Positions 17,025 through 26,252 of a stretch of DNA of 64,000 nt are shown one piece after another (position 1 is the first letter of the stretch; each line of letters begins with the position of its first letter). This DNA is from JBEVOS01 sp044226655 (GTDB lineage Bacteria; Pseudomonadota; Alphaproteobacteria; Caulobacterales; Aquidulcibacteraceae). A program made the translations under genes and the position numbers. Location of the stretch: the NCBI GenBank assembly GCA_044226655.1, contig JBGAGO010000001.1, positions 558,001 to 622,000 on the forward strand, read 5' to 3'. The notes under the pieces were generated by a model. It did no database searches. It was given only the letters and a program-made list of their open reading frames with translations, and was not told the origin of the DNA.

Positions 17025-17951
17025 TCAAGCCGGCAAACGCTTCGCCCATCCCGTGAGCACCTCCGCGTAGCGCCCGGGTTCGCTAGCGTGCATGGCGTGC
17101 GCGGCGTCGGGCAGGGAGACGTAATCGAACGGCGCGCCGGCGGCCTCCACCAGCGCCTTCACGCGCATCGCCTGCTGATCCGTGATGGCGCCGATCAGCA
17201 CGCCGCTGTCAGGATCGACGTGGCGGGCATGGTGCGTCATCAGCACCGGCGTCTTCACGCGCTTCAGCATTTCCTGATGATTGCAGGCCTGCGCGACCGT
17301 GCCTTCCCAGAAGGCGCGCGCCCATTCGGGGTCATACTCTTTGAGGTTCTGCGGCGGCTCGCCGCCGCCGCTGAAGCCCGCCCAATCGCCGACGCGCCAT
17401 TGATCGCCCAGATGGATGCGCATGCGCTCGAAGATCGGGCCGACAATGCTCTGCCGCACGCCCGGCCCGCACGCAGGAACCAGTTCCGAGGCGAACAGCG
17501 GCGGATCTTCGTAATAGGCGCCGCGCAGCAGACCCGGCGGCGCAAACGCCGAAAGCCAGGCCGTGATGACGCCGCCGGACGAACAGCCGCCGACGATCGC
17601 GGGCCGCTTCACCACCAGCCAAAGAAAGCGCACCACGTCGTTGGCCATATTGTCGATCGTGTAGCGGCCGGGCGTGCGCGTGCTGCGGCCCTGGCCGCGC
17701 AGATCGAGCGCGAAGACCTGAAAGTCCTTCGCGAGAAGCGCCATCGCCTTTTCATAGCCCCACCAGGATTCGGTCTGGCCGGGCAGCAGCACAAGCGCCG
17801 GGTTCGCTGGCGACCCGGCCATCGCGTAGTTCATGACGACCTCGCCGAGATCGACGCTCAACTCGTCATAATCGTGTTTGACGAAGGTCGCCGCCGGCGG
17901 CTGATGGCGGGCGCGTTCCTGCGCGGCGCCGGTTTGGATCGCATCGGGCAT
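17025..17951 (-). CDS. Alpha/beta-fold hydrolase
   Basis: 308 residues. It starts at ATG 17951 behind GGGAGGG; a longer open frame upstream crosses the argG promoter and is rejected. Seen: the oxyanion strand LVLLPGQTESWWG, FALDLRGQGRST, the nucleophile elbow GGCSSGG (G-x-S-x-G), and a C-terminal DAAHAMHASEP that supplies the histidine. The sequence resembles general esterase/haloperoxidase-like hydrolases; the substrate is unknown. It is divergent from argG, with about 100 bp between starts. Confidence 0.82.
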   Translation of the reverse strand: MPDAIQTGAAQERARHQPPAATFVKHDYDELSVDLGEVVMNYAMAGSPANPALVLLPGQTESWWGYEKAMALLAKDFQVFALDLRGQGRSTRTPGRYTIDNMANDVVRFLWLVVKRPAIVGGCSSGGVITAWLSAFAPPGLLRGAYYEDPPLFASELVPACGPGVRQSIVGPIFERMRIHLGDQWRVGDWAGFSGGGEPPQNLKEYDPEWARAFWEGTVAQACNHQEMLKRVKTPVLMTHHARHVDPDSGVLIGAITDQQAMRVKALVEAAGAPFDYVSLPDAAHAMHASEPGRYAEVLTGWAKRLPA

Positions 17952-18050
17952 GGGCCCTCCCTTTTGCGCAGGAACGTGCAGGCTTCGCCGCCGCGCTGCA
18001 AGCGCCGCCGGGCCTAGCGCGCCGCGCGCGCGCGCGTTACATGCGCGGCC

Positions 18051-19301
18051 ATGTCCAAGCTCGGTTCCGTCAAGAAAGTCGTGCTCGCCTATTCCGGCGG
18101 CCTCGACACCTCCATCATCCTCAAATGGCTGCAGGAAACCTATGGCTGCGAGGTGGTGACGTTCACCGCCGATCTTGGCCAGGGCGAGGAATTGGGGCCG
18201 GCGCGCGACAAGGCGCTGAAGGCCGGCGTCAAGCCGGAGAACATCTTCATCGACGATCTGCGCGAGGAATTCGTGCGCGATTTCGTGTTCCCGATGTTCC
18301 GCGCCAACACGCTTTACGAGGGCCAATATCTGCTCGGCACCTCGATCGCGCGCCCGCTAATCGCCAAGCGGCAGATCGAGATCGCCAACATGGTCGGCGC
18401 GGACGCCGTCTGTCACGGCGCCACCGGCAAGGGCAATGACCAAGTCCGCTTCGAGGTCGCGTATTACGCGCTGAAGCCGGATGTGAAAGTCATCGCGCCG
18501 TGGCGCGAATGGGAATTCGAAGGCCGTCCGCAGCTCATCGCCTATGCGAAGAAGCACGGCATCGACGTCGCCAAGAACAAGGAGCAGGACGCGCCGTTCT
18601 CGATCGACGCCAATCTGCTGCACACCTCGTCCGAAGGTCTCGTGCTGGAAGATCCCGATGTCGAAACGCCGGATGTCGTCACGAAGCGCGCCGACCGGCG
18701 TACCGCGACGCCGGAAGAGGGTCCCGATCAGGCCGAGACGATCACGCTCGGCTTCGAACGCGGCGATCTGGTGTCGATCAACGGCAAAAAGCTCAAGGCG
18801 CATGAGCTGCTCGCGGAACTGAATCGCGCCGGCAAGACGCACGGCATTGGCGGGCTCGATCTCGTGGAGAACCGCTATGTCGGCATGAAATCGCGCGGCT
18901 ATTACGAAACGCCGGGCGGCACGATCCTCTGGCACGGCCATCGCGCGATCGAGAGCATCACGCTCGATCGCGGCGCCATGCATTTGAAAGACGAGCTGAT
19001 GCCGAAATACGCCTCGCTCATCTACAACGGCTTCTGGTTCACGCCCGAGCGCAAGATGCTGCAGGCCGCGATTGATTCGTCGCAGGAAAGCGTCACGGGC
19101 GAGGTGCGCCTCAAGCTCTACAAAGGCGGCGTGCGCGTCGCCGGCCGCAACTCTCCGTATTCGCTCTACTCGAAGAAGCTCGTCGGCTTCGACGAAGCCG
19201 GCGGCTACAACCAGGCCGACGCCGAAGGCTTCATCAAGCTCAACGCCCTGCGCCTGCGGATCGCCGCGGAGCGGGATCGCAAGCTGGGGAAGAATGAGTA
19301 G
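18051..19301 (+). CDS. argG: Argininosuccinate synthase
   Basis: 416 residues, the usual type I length. It condenses citrulline and aspartate with ATP, the penultimate step of arginine synthesis. The N-terminal PP-loop S15-G-G-L-D-T-S21 binds ATP. Conserved later segments are ADLGQGEE, GATGKGNDQVRFE, APWREWEF and NLLHTSSEG. It is followed, in the same direction, by a DUF29 gene and a DUF2721 gene with short gaps. These may be co-transcribed but are not known to act in arginine synthesis. Confidence 0.97.
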   Translation: MSKLGSVKKVVLAYSGGLDTSIILKWLQETYGCEVVTFTADLGQGEELGPARDKALKAGVKPENIFIDDLREEFVRDFVFPMFRANTLYEGQYLLGTSIARPLIAKRQIEIANMVGADAVCHGATGKGNDQVRFEVAYYALKPDVKVIAPWREWEFEGRPQLIAYAKKHGIDVAKNKEQDAPFSIDANLLHTSSEGLVLEDPDVETPDVVTKRADRRTATPEEGPDQAETITLGFERGDLVSINGKKLKAHELLAELNRAGKTHGIGGLDLVENRYVGMKSRGYYETPGGTILWHGHRAIESITLDRGAMHLKDELMPKYASLIYNGFWFTPERKMLQAAIDSSQESVTGEVRLKLYKGGVRVAGRNSPYSLYSKKLVGFDEAGGYNQADAEGFIKLNALRLRIAAERDRKLGKNE

Positions 19302-19348
19302 GCGTTCGCCGATTCCTCGCGCGGTCGATTTGTGCTAAGGTGACGCCT

Positions 19349-19786
19349 ATGCCGGCCGACGATCTTTACGACAGCGACTTTTACTCCTGGGCGCTCGCTC
19401 AGGCCGCCGCCGCGCGCCGCCGCTCCGCCAACGAACTTGACTGGGACAATATCGCCGAGGAGCTGGAGGGCTTGAGCCGATCGGAAGCGCGCGAGCTGAA
19501 TTCGCGATTCGAGGTGCTGTTGGCGCATCTGCTCAAATGGATCGTGCAGCCGGAGCTGCGCAGCCGGTCCTGGCGCAACACGATCGCCAATCAGCGCGAC
19601 GCGATCGCGCGCCATCTCGAACAGAATCCAGGGCTGAAGGGCCGCGAAGCGGAGGAATTCGCCGCCGCCTATCGGGCGGCGCGGCGCGATGCATCGAGCG
19701 AAACCGATCTCGACCTCGATCGCTTTCCTGAAGAGCCGCCGTTCACGCTCGATGAGGCCAAATCGGCGGATTATTGGCCGCAATAG
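19349..19786 (+). CDS. DUF29 family protein
   Basis: 145 residues with the DUF29 pattern: LYDSDFYSWALAQAAAARRR, LDWDNIAEELEGLSRSEARELNSRFEVLLAHLLKW, SWRNTIANQRDAIARHLEQNPGL and a Tyr/Trp-containing end. It is a soluble helical protein of unknown function, abundant in cyanobacteria and alphaproteobacteria. ATG 19349 with AAGGTG upstream is preferred over the in-frame GTG at 19340. It sits in the argG transcription unit. Confidence 0.88.
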   Translation: MPADDLYDSDFYSWALAQAAAARRRSANELDWDNIAEELEGLSRSEARELNSRFEVLLAHLLKWIVQPELRSRSWRNTIANQRDAIARHLEQNPGLKGREAEEFAAAYRAARRDASSETDLDLDRFPEEPPFTLDEAKSADYWPQ

Positions 19787-19801
19787 CAGGCGGCCCAGCC
19801 G

Positions 19802-20278
19802 ATGAATCCCACCGATCCGCTCGCCGTGTTCTCGCTCATCGCGGGGCCTGCGCTGCTGACGAATGCGTGCTCGGTGCTGCTGATGGGCACGGTGAACCGC
19901 TATGCGCGCGCGCTGGATCGCACGCGGGCGCTGCGCACGTTGGCGCGGGAGGCGGCCGGCGATCAGGCCGCGCTCATCGCCCGGCAATTGACGCTGGCGG
20001 ACCGGCGCGTGCGCGCGATCCTGCGCTCGATGATGTCGTTCTATATGGCCGTCGGCAGTTTCGGGCTGGCGACGCTTGCCTTTATCCTGCACGCCGCGCT
20101 CGCCGTGCAGATCGGCGCCTGGTTCGCCAATGCGATGACGGCTGCGAGCCTGGGCGCGACCATTCTGGGCGTCTCGGGCCTTTTGTTCGGTGCGGCCAAT
20201 CTCGCCTGGGAAGGCCGGCTGAGCTTTCTCATCCTGCGCGATGAAGCGCACATGCACCGCATCACCGCACCCAAATAG
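19802..20278 (+). CDS. DUF2721 family membrane protein
   Basis: 158 residues. The N-terminal membrane segment is VFSLIAGPALLTNACSVLLMGTVNRYARALDR, with a following charged linker (RTRALRTLAREAAGDQAALIARQLTLADRR). Two or three further helices make up the rest. This is the DUF2721 layout; the function is unknown. It starts 15 bp after the DUF29 gene and converges on the P450 gene with a 3-nt gap. Confidence 0.82.
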   Translation: MNPTDPLAVFSLIAGPALLTNACSVLLMGTVNRYARALDRTRALRTLAREAAGDQAALIARQLTLADRRVRAILRSMMSFYMAVGSFGLATLAFILHAALAVQIGAWFANAMTAASLGATILGVSGLLFGAANLAWEGRLSFLILRDEAHMHRITAPK

Positions 20279-20281
20279 GGC

Positions 20282-21520
20282 TCACACCGCCAGCTCAAGG
20301 CGCTCCAGCCCGCGGAAGAAGGGCAGGCTGCGCCATTGCGCGGGCGCGTCCGGATCGGCGAGGCGCAAGGTCGGGAAGCGCTCGAACAGGCGCCAGATCG
20401 CGACCTGCGCTTCGAGCCGCGCCAAGGGCGCGCCGATGCAGATATGCGCGCCGCCGCCGAAGGCGACATGCGGCTTGTGCGTACGCGTGATGTTGAAGCT
20501 GTGCGGATCTTCGAACATGTCCGGATCGCGATTGGCGCCGCGCAGCGAGAACGTGAACGTCTGATGCGGCTTCACCGGGCAGCCGCCGACCTCCATATCG
20601 GCATTGGCGATCCGGCCTGTGATGTCCACCGGCGGCTCATAGCGCAGCGTTTCTTCGACGGCAGATGCGATGAGCGAAGGATCGGCGCGGAGTTTTTCGA
20701 GCTCGCCAGGATTGCGCAGGAAGAGGCGCACCGCATTGCCGATGAGATCGGTCGTCGTCAGATTGCCGCCCACCAGCAGCGCGCCCAGATTGATGCGCAA
20801 TTCTTCGTCGCTGACATTCGCCACGCCTTCGGCCTGCAGACGCACCATGTCGGAGATGAGATCGTCCTTCGGGTCGGCGCGCCGCTTGATGATCATGTCG
20901 CGCCAATAGGCGGTGAACGCCTCGCCCGAGCGGATGAGATGCGCGGTCTGCTCTTCGGTGCGGAACGGATTGAGCGATTGGATGACGCCCTCGGACCAAT
21001 CGCGGAATTCCGCGAGGCGCTCATGCTCGACGCCGAGAATGGAGGCGATCACGTCGATCGGGATCGGCACGCAATAGGCGCTCATCAGATCGAAGGTCTT
21101 CTGGCCCTCCAGCTTGTCGAGCGCTTCCTTCACGATGCGCTCCACCTCCGGCTTGAACTTCGCGACGCGCGCATAGAGCGCCTGCGACAGCGGCCCGCGG
21201 ATGCGGCCATGATCCGGATCGTCGAGCATGAGAATGCTCGTCGTCTCCGAGCGCGGCAGCGAAAGATCGACCTCATCGAGGAAGCGACGGGATAGAAACG
21301 CGCCTTCCTCTGCGTTCAGCGGGTCGCGCACCAAAGTGCGGTCCGACACCAGCTTGCGCACATCGGCGTAGCGCGTGAGCACGAAGCTGCCGGACACGCT
21401 GTCGTGGTGCACCGGGCAGCGCGCGCGCAGATCGTCCAGCAGAACGTGCGGGTCTTCCTTGAATGTGGGGTTCAGCGGCGTGAGCTGCATGAGGTTGGGA
21501 AGGGGCGCGTCCTCGGCCAT
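20282..21520 (-). CDS. Cytochrome P450
   Basis: 412 residues, a soluble bacterial P450. Heme-binding loop FGGGAHICIGAPLAR with the axial ligand C361; ExxR as EETLR; I-helix GALLVGGNLTTTDLIGN with the oxygen-activating acid/Thr region; PERF-equivalent FSLRGANRDPDMFEDP. It needs a ferredoxin and reductase, neither of which is encoded nearby, and the substrate is unknown. It is divergent from the FMN-binding protein gene (77 bp). Confidence 0.95.
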   Translation of the reverse strand: MAEDAPLPNLMQLTPLNPTFKEDPHVLLDDLRARCPVHHDSVSGSFVLTRYADVRKLVSDRTLVRDPLNAEEGAFLSRRFLDEVDLSLPRSETTSILMLDDPDHGRIRGPLSQALYARVAKFKPEVERIVKEALDKLEGQKTFDLMSAYCVPIPIDVIASILGVEHERLAEFRDWSEGVIQSLNPFRTEEQTAHLIRSGEAFTAYWRDMIIKRRADPKDDLISDMVRLQAEGVANVSDEELRINLGALLVGGNLTTTDLIGNAVRLFLRNPGELEKLRADPSLIASAVEETLRYEPPVDITGRIANADMEVGGCPVKPHQTFTFSLRGANRDPDMFEDPHSFNITRTHKPHVAFGGGAHICIGAPLARLEAQVAIWRLFERFPTLRLADPDAPAQWRSLPFFRGLERLELAV

Positions 21521-21597
21521 TGCGCTCTCCGTGGCGATTTGAGGCTCCCTAGCACGGGCGGCCGCGCCGCGGTACCTTGCCGCGACGGGAGGCCGCC

Positions 21598-22188
21598 ATG
21601 ACGAGCCCGATGTACCACCAAGGCAATCGCGCGCTGCAGGCCGCGTTCGGCTCGACAGCGCTCGCCGATCGCCTGTTCGAGAAAACCCACCGCACCCAGT
21701 TCACCGAGAGCGACAAAGCCTTCATCGAAGCCGCGCCGTTCTTTTTTCTCGCCACCGCCGATGGCGAGGGGAGGCCGGATTGTTCGTTCAAGGGCGGCGC
21801 GCCGGGCTTCGTGCGCGTGGCCGGGCCGGAGACGCTGCTGTTCCCCGATTATGACGGCAACGGCATGTTCAAAAGCCTCGGCAATATCAGCGTGAACGGG
21901 CAGGTTGGCTTGCTGTTCATCGCGATGGGCGAAGCGCCGCGGCGGCTGCGCGTGAACGGATCCGCGATCGTCTCGCTCGATGATCCGCGCATGAAGGACA
22001 TGCCGGGCGCGCAGGCGCTGATCGTCGTCACCGCCGAGCACATCTTTCCCAATTGCCCGCGCTACGTGCCCGATCTCGGCGCCGGCGCGCCGTCGAAATA
22101 TGTCCCGCACGCCGACGAAGCGCCGGTCGAGCCGGCGTGGAAGGGCTTCGACGATTTCAAGGATGTCGTGCCGCCGCGGCGGGCGTGA
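21598..22188 (+). CDS. Pyridoxamine 5'-phosphate oxidase-like FMN-binding protein
   Basis: 196 residues. The core FFFLATADGEGRPDCSFKGGAPGFVRV...LLFPDYDGNGMFKSLGNI is the split-barrel FMN-binding fold of PNPOx-like proteins. It is followed by GLLFIAMG and RRLRVNGSA. ATG 21598 is chosen because GGGAGG lies just upstream. These stand-alone proteins are flavin-dependent redox enzymes of unknown substrate. True PdxH has extra C-terminal motifs that are absent here. Confidence 0.85.
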   Translation: MTSPMYHQGNRALQAAFGSTALADRLFEKTHRTQFTESDKAFIEAAPFFFLATADGEGRPDCSFKGGAPGFVRVAGPETLLFPDYDGNGMFKSLGNISVNGQVGLLFIAMGEAPRRLRVNGSAIVSLDDPRMKDMPGAQALIVVTAEHIFPNCPRYVPDLGAGAPSKYVPHADEAPVEPAWKGFDDFKDVVPPRRA

Positions 22189-22197
22189 GCATGCCCT

Positions 22198-22309
22198 GCT
22201 CCTCCCCCTGCAAGGGGGAGGCTGGGAGGGGGTGAATCACAAATGCCGACGCTGGCGCCTGTCGCTCACCCCCTCCTGACCTCCCCCTTGCAGGGGGAGG
22301 AAGGGGAGC
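22198..22309. repeat. Palindromic intergenic repeat, family B variant (copy 3)
   Basis: The left arm gctcctccccctgcaagggg and right arm ending cagggggaggaaggggagc are complementary. The inner parts gggagggggtga / tcaccccctcc also pair. It fills the gap between two convergent genes (FMN-binding protein and hemolysin III). The sequence resembles copies B1 and B2 but has CTGCAAG instead of CGCGAG in the arm loop. Confidence 0.85.
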
Positions 22310-22321
22310 CGCGTTTGGCGT

Positions 22322-23005
22322 TCAATTCCCCAGCACGACGCCCGTCAGCACGGCGGCGTAGTGCGCGGCGGCGCCGAGCACGACCATCGCGTGCCAGATG
22401 GCGCGGCGGAATGGCAGCGCGTGGTTCAGGTAAACGATCACGCCCGCCGAATAGACGACGCCTCCGCCCGCCAGCAGCGCCAGCGAAATCAGCGGCAGAT
22501 GCAGCGCCGTCGGCCCCACCAGCAGCGCCGAGAGCCAGGCGAAGCCCAGATAGACGAAGCACCAGAAGCGGTCGCTCAACTCCGGGCGCAGCACTTTGCC
22601 CGCCGCGCCCGTCAGCGCCATCACCCACACCGCTGCGACCGCCAGCATCTCGCTCGACGCCGGCAGCAGCTTGATGATGAACGGCGTGTAGGAGCCCGCG
22701 ATCATCAGGAAGATCGCGGCCTCGTCGATCCGTCGCAGCACGCGCCGCGCCGCCGAAGGCCGCGTCAGATTGTAAACCGCCGAACAGGCCAGCATCATCA
22801 CGATGCACAGCGCATAGAGCGCCACCGAACTGGCGATCGACACGCCCGCCTGGCGCAGCGCGACGGCAAACAGGATGGCGCCGCCAATGGCGCCGAGCAC
22901 GATCCCGATCGCGTGCACGAGGCCATCCGCCCGATGTTCGGCGCGCGACGGGTAATGCTCTTCGAGCTCCGTCTCATCTGCAGCCAAGAGTTCAGCGAAT
23001 GACAT
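22322..23005 (-). CDS. Hemolysin III family (PAQR-like) membrane protein
   Basis: 227 residues with seven hydrophobic helices. Hallmarks are the N-terminal EEHYPSRAEHRADGLVHAIGI with the conserved H in DGLVH, the DEAAIFLMIAGSYTPF motif, and the C-terminal H residues in LNHALPFRRAIWHAMVVLGAAAHY. In PAQR receptors these His and Asp residues bind zinc. Despite the name, hemolytic activity is not established for most members. Confidence 0.92.
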   Translation of the reverse strand: MSFAELLAADETELEEHYPSRAEHRADGLVHAIGIVLGAIGGAILFAVALRQAGVSIASSVALYALCIVMMLACSAVYNLTRPSAARRVLRRIDEAAIFLMIAGSYTPFIIKLLPASSEMLAVAAVWVMALTGAAGKVLRPELSDRFWCFVYLGFAWLSALLVGPTALHLPLISLALLAGGGVVYSAGVIVYLNHALPFRRAIWHAMVVLGAAAHYAAVLTGVVLGN

Positions 23006-23409
23006 TCCCGCACCTATCGTTCGTTCGACGCTCCAAACCCCGTTTCTGTTCCGCCAGGACCGCGACCTTGCATGACGCGCGTCACACTGTCGCCGTTACA
23101 CGTCCTTTGCGCGACGCAGAGCGCGGCGCACTCGCGCGCCGCACGTGATCGGCCGTGTTGCATCTGCGCGTTCACCAAGACTGCGCATCGGCAGCTTGAT
23201 GCGCCGCCGCCGCGCCTTGGATGCACGCACACAGAATTTCGAGGACGGCCGAACGCCCAAAGCGGCTGTCGTTGAAGAAGCGCCGCCGCCCCAGCGTTTC
23301 GTCCAACGCCGAGATGGCGATGAAGGTCGCGCATCCAAGAGGCGTTCATCATGAAAGCCGGCGCGTGTTGCATCGGCGCCGCAGGTGCGCCGGCTTGCAC
23401 GGGTTTCGC
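23006..23409. other. Intergenic stretch without a convincing gene
   Basis: 404 bp between the hemolysin III start and a small membrane-protein gene. The only protein-like reading is a short + strand frame from ATG 23199 to 23354 (51 codons, containing ARTQNFEDGRTPKAAVVEEAPPPQ). It lacks a clear ribosome site and a family match, so it is not called. No repeat, tRNA or riboswitch was recognised. The stretch is less regular in codon phase than its neighbours and may be a decayed gene. Confidence 0.4.
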
Positions 23410-23700
23410 ATGGACGCTGGCGCCATGTTCGCGCGCACACCTCTTCCGCCCGCGCTCGCCGCCGAACGGCTGCGCGCCGAGGCGCGCATCGTGACGATGG
23501 CCGGCGTCATCCTGCTGGCGATCGGGCTGCCCCTGGCGTTGATTTTGGCGGCCTTGGCGCTCGGCCCGCGCGGCGATGCGCTGGCGCCGGTGATCTGGGC
23601 GGGGCCGCTGATCCTGATGGGCTGGGGCGCGTGCCAATATGGCGCGCGGCGTCTCGAACAGGCGCAGGCGCTCGAACGCCCGGCCGATCCGGTTCCGTGA
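23410..23700 (+). CDS. Small membrane protein, unknown function
   Basis: 96 residues from ATG 23410; an in-frame ATG at 23425 (MFARTPLPP) is an equally possible start. Two hydrophobic helices are visible (VTMAGVILLAIGLPLALILAAL and LAPVIWAGPLILMGWGAC), then a charged helix RRLEQAQALERPADP. No family was recognised. Confidence 0.5.
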   Translation: MDAGAMFARTPLPPALAAERLRAEARIVTMAGVILLAIGLPLALILAALALGPRGDALAPVIWAGPLILMGWGACQYGARRLEQAQALERPADPVP

Positions 23701-23941
23701 CGCCTTTCTAGGCGGCGCACGCCACGCCGCGCCGCTTTAACCACCAGCGCTTCGATCGCCGCGCGCGCGGCGCATCGCCCGCCCAGAGCCGCGCGCCATG
23801 ATTTCCAAGGATCGGAACGGTTTCGATCGTGTTCTGGCAGCCGCCAAGCACAAGTGCTGACAAACCGCGTGTCTTGACGGATCGAATTCTTGCGGCAGCC
23901 TCGTAATCGCGCGGAACCATTTGCGCAAGGCAGAATTCGGG

Positions 23942-24223
23942 ATGGCGATGACTGAAGGTGATCGAAACGAACTCTCGCTCCGTCTGGCCGGCTGGCGGCT
24001 CGCGACGGCGGAAATCCTTTATTACATGCCGGATCACCCCAAGCTGCTGCAGAGCTTCGTGTGGCAGACGCTCGATCTCGCGCCCCGCTATCCGCGCCTC
24101 AACCAATTTCTCGAGTTCTGGCGCAAGGAGATCGAGGCCGTGATCCATTCGGTCCGCATCGCCAGCGGGGAGGAGCTTGCGCCCGCCCGCATCCAGCAGG
24201 CCACCACGCTCACCTTTCACTAA
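23942..24223 (+). CDS. usg: Usg family protein
   Basis: 93 residues. LRLAGWRLATAEILYYMPDHPKLLQSFVWQTLDLAPRYPRL followed by FLEFWRKEIEAVIHSVRIA is the highly conserved Usg sequence of alphaproteobacteria. The name comes from a gene found upstream of aro/trp loci in other species; a biochemical role has not been established. It starts at ATG 23942, or at 23948 two codons later. Confidence 0.85.
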   Translation: MAMTEGDRNELSLRLAGWRLATAEILYYMPDHPKLLQSFVWQTLDLAPRYPRLNQFLEFWRKEIEAVIHSVRIASGEELAPARIQQATTLTFH

Positions 24224-24297
24224 AGCGGGAGTCGCTCTCGCCCGGCGCCCGGGAACGGCGCTAGATCGGCGCGCATTGAGCCTGTCGGAGAGTTTTC

Positions 24298-24840
24298 ATG
24301 CGCGTCTTCGCCGCCGCCCTCGCGCTCTTCGCGCTCGCCGCCTGCGCCACGCCGTCCACGCCCTATCAGGCGCGCGGGGAGGGCCGCTACGGCTATTCTG
24401 AACAGCAGATCGAGGCCAACCGCGCCCGCGTCTCGTTCCGCGGCAACACGTTCACGCATCGCGATCAGGTAGAAACCTATCTGCTCTACCGGGCCGCGGA
24501 ACTGACAATCGCGCAGGGCTTCGATTTTTTCGTCGCGGCGCATCGCGAGGTTGAAACCGAGCACCGCCGCGTCGCCGATCCGTTTTATCCGCGCTTCGCG
24601 CCGGTGTTTTACTATTACTCGCCGCGCTGGGGCTGGCGGGCCTATTACGACCCGTTTTTCTCGCCGTTCTACGATCCCTTCTTCGACGACCGCTCGACCT
24701 ATGAGGTGACGCGTTACGAAGCGACGGCGGAGATCGCGATGTTCCACGGGACCAAGCCCGCCGACAACGCCGACGCTTATGACGCGCGTGAGGTGATGGC
24801 GCGCCTGCACGATCAGGTCGTGCGCCCGCCGGCTTCGTAG
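24298..24840 (+). CDS. CC0125/CC1285-type lipoprotein
   Basis: 180 residues. Lipobox LAAC at residues 13-16 with cleavage before Cys16. The mature protein has the family features RVSFRGNTFTHRDQVETYLLYRAAELTIAQGFDFFVAAHREVE and an aromatic-rich centre (FYYYSPRWGWRAYYDPFFSPFYDPFF). The family is named from Caulobacter loci and has no known function. Envelope location is inferred from the lipobox. Confidence 0.85.
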   Translation: MRVFAAALALFALAACATPSTPYQARGEGRYGYSEQQIEANRARVSFRGNTFTHRDQVETYLLYRAAELTIAQGFDFFVAAHREVETEHRRVADPFYPRFAPVFYYYSPRWGWRAYYDPFFSPFYDPFFDDRSTYEVTRYEATAEIAMFHGTKPADNADAYDAREVMARLHDQVVRPPAS

Positions 24841-24873
24841 TTAGAACGAACGGAGAGACCGTAGGCGCGCCCG

Positions 24874-25016
24874 GTCCTTCTCCCCTTGTGGGAGAAGGTG
24901 GCGCGGAGCGCCGGATGAGGGGTGCAAGCGCCACGTTCTGAACGACAAACGCCGTCACCCCTCATCCGTCTCGGCGCTACGCGCCGATCCACCTTCTCCC
25001 ACAAGGGGAGAAGGAC
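24874..25016. repeat. Palindromic intergenic repeat, family A (copy 2)
   Basis: The ends match copy 1 at 3946-4090 (gtccttctccccttgtggg... and its complement). The inner gatgaggggtg / cacccctcatc pair is also conserved, and the central spacer is divergent. It occupies the gap between two convergent genes (lipoprotein and TraB/GumN). Confidence 0.9.
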
Positions 25017-25023
25017 GAAGCGT

Positions 25024-25902
25024 TCAAGGTCCCTCGACCGCGATCCCTTGCGCGCGCAGCAGCGCGATCACGCTGTCTTCGCCCACCAGATGTGCAGCGC
25101 CCACGGCGATGAAGACATCGCCCCTGCCTTCGAGAAGACGCGCGATTTCCGCGCTCCAGCGGCGGTTGCGGTTGGTGATCAGCGCCGCGCGCACGTCGGG
25201 CCCGGCTTCGGCGAACTGACGATCGAGGACGCGCGCCAGCGCCTGCGTGTCGCCAGTCGCCCAGGCGCGCTCAGCCGCCGCGTCGTCGGCGTCGCCGCGG
25301 CCGAGCTGCGCCAAGGTCGCGGCGAGGAAGCGCCGTTGCGCTGGTTCGGAGAGATCGGCGAGCGCGTGGACTTGGTCTTCCGGCGCTTCGAGGAACGCGC
25401 GCCGCAGGCCGCGCGCATCGGCCTCGCGCTGCAACGCCGCTTCGACGCCGAAGGCTGCATCCGCGCCGCGGCTTTGCGCATCCGCCAGCGTCAGCTCAAG
25501 CGCGGCGAGCCAGGGCCGGTCGCCGTCGAGCCCTTCCATGTGCAGACGCAGCCGCGCCGCCTGTTGCGTCAGCAGCGCGCGCGTCGGCGCATCGAGGCTG
25601 GCGCTGAGGCTTTGGCCGCGCGGCTGCGCGCCCAGCGTGCGCACCAAGGCGCCGAACGCGGCGGGGTTGGCGTTCACATCGGTTTCAAGCGTCAGCGTCT
25701 CGGCCTCGGCGAACGCCGCGTTCACCACCGCGCTCCGCCAGCGCACATCCGGCGCCAGCACATGCACCGTGCCGAACAGCCAGATCCGGCTGTCGGCGTC
25801 GCGGATCAGCCAGAGCGCGGGCGAAGGGGCAGGGCGCGCGCAGGTCGCCAGCGCGGCGAGCAGCAGGAAGAGACCAAGGCGGACGGGCAAGGCGCGCAGC
25901 AT
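25024..25902 (-). CDS. TraB/GumN family protein
   Basis: 292 residues from ATG 25902. A longer open frame upstream runs through a tRNA-like remnant and is rejected. A hydrophobic leader (LPVRLGLFLLLAALATC) suggests export, possibly lipidation although Thr at -1 is unusual. The family motif WLFGTVHVL occurs near the N terminus, and the paired motif GAAHLVGEDSVIALL at the C terminus. The TraB/GumN fold is thought to be a Tiki-like metalloprotease superfamily; activity here is inferred. Confidence 0.85.
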   Translation of the reverse strand: MLRALPVRLGLFLLLAALATCARPAPSPALWLIRDADSRIWLFGTVHVLAPDVRWRSAVVNAAFAEAETLTLETDVNANPAAFGALVRTLGAQPRGQSLSASLDAPTRALLTQQAARLRLHMEGLDGDRPWLAALELTLADAQSRGADAAFGVEAALQREADARGLRRAFLEAPEDQVHALADLSEPAQRRFLAATLAQLGRGDADDAAAERAWATGDTQALARVLDRQFAEAGPDVRAALITNRNRRWSAEIARLLEGRGDVFIAVGAAHLVGEDSVIALLRAQGIAVEGP

Positions 25903-25947
25903 CGTCCCGCCTGATGCCCGCGGCGCGGCCTGCGATGCAAGCACGGT

Positions 25948-25980
25948 TGGAGCCCAGCGGGATCGAACCGCTGACCTCCA
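25948..25980 (-). pseudogene. 3' fragment of a tRNA (tRNA-Ala-like)
   Basis: Read on the minus strand, this is the variable loop, T-arm and 3' acceptor strand of a tRNA. The T-stem AGCGG/CCGCT encloses TTCGATC, followed by GGGCTCCA. No matching 5' half (GGAGCCC, D-arm, anticodon arm) lies upstream, so it is a fragment. Its sequence resembles alphaproteobacterial tRNA-Ala 3' ends from memory. Such fragments are typical relics of site-specific integration into tRNA genes. Confidence 0.65.
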
Positions 25981-26175
25981 CTTTCGTCCGTCGATCACGC
26001 ACCCCGGGCAGCGCGCGGCGCTGATCCGGGGTCCAGTCGGCCGGGAGCGCCGCTCGCTCTAGGCTCCGGCCCTTCGCTGCGCTTCGGCCGGGCAGCGTGA
26101 GACTCGTCGGCGCTGGGAGGTCGCCAACCCCGCCTTTCCCTCGCCCCCCAAGATGCTCTAAAGCTCCCGCCCCAC

Positions 26176-26252
<77 letters not shown>

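Noticed and set aside
23145..23354. Small protein gene in the spacer after hemolysin III
   Set aside because: The sequence is moderately protein-like, but there is no ribosome site, family match or strong codon-phase signal.
24922..25914. 330-residue + strand open frame
   Set aside because: It begins in repeat A2 and lies antisense to the TraB/GumN gene; its His/Arg/Gln-rich composition is typical of GC-rich shadow frames.
25948..26023. A complete tRNA on the minus strand
   Set aside because: Only the T-arm and 3' acceptor strand are present. No D-arm, anticodon arm or 5' acceptor partner exists, and the CCA context is altered.
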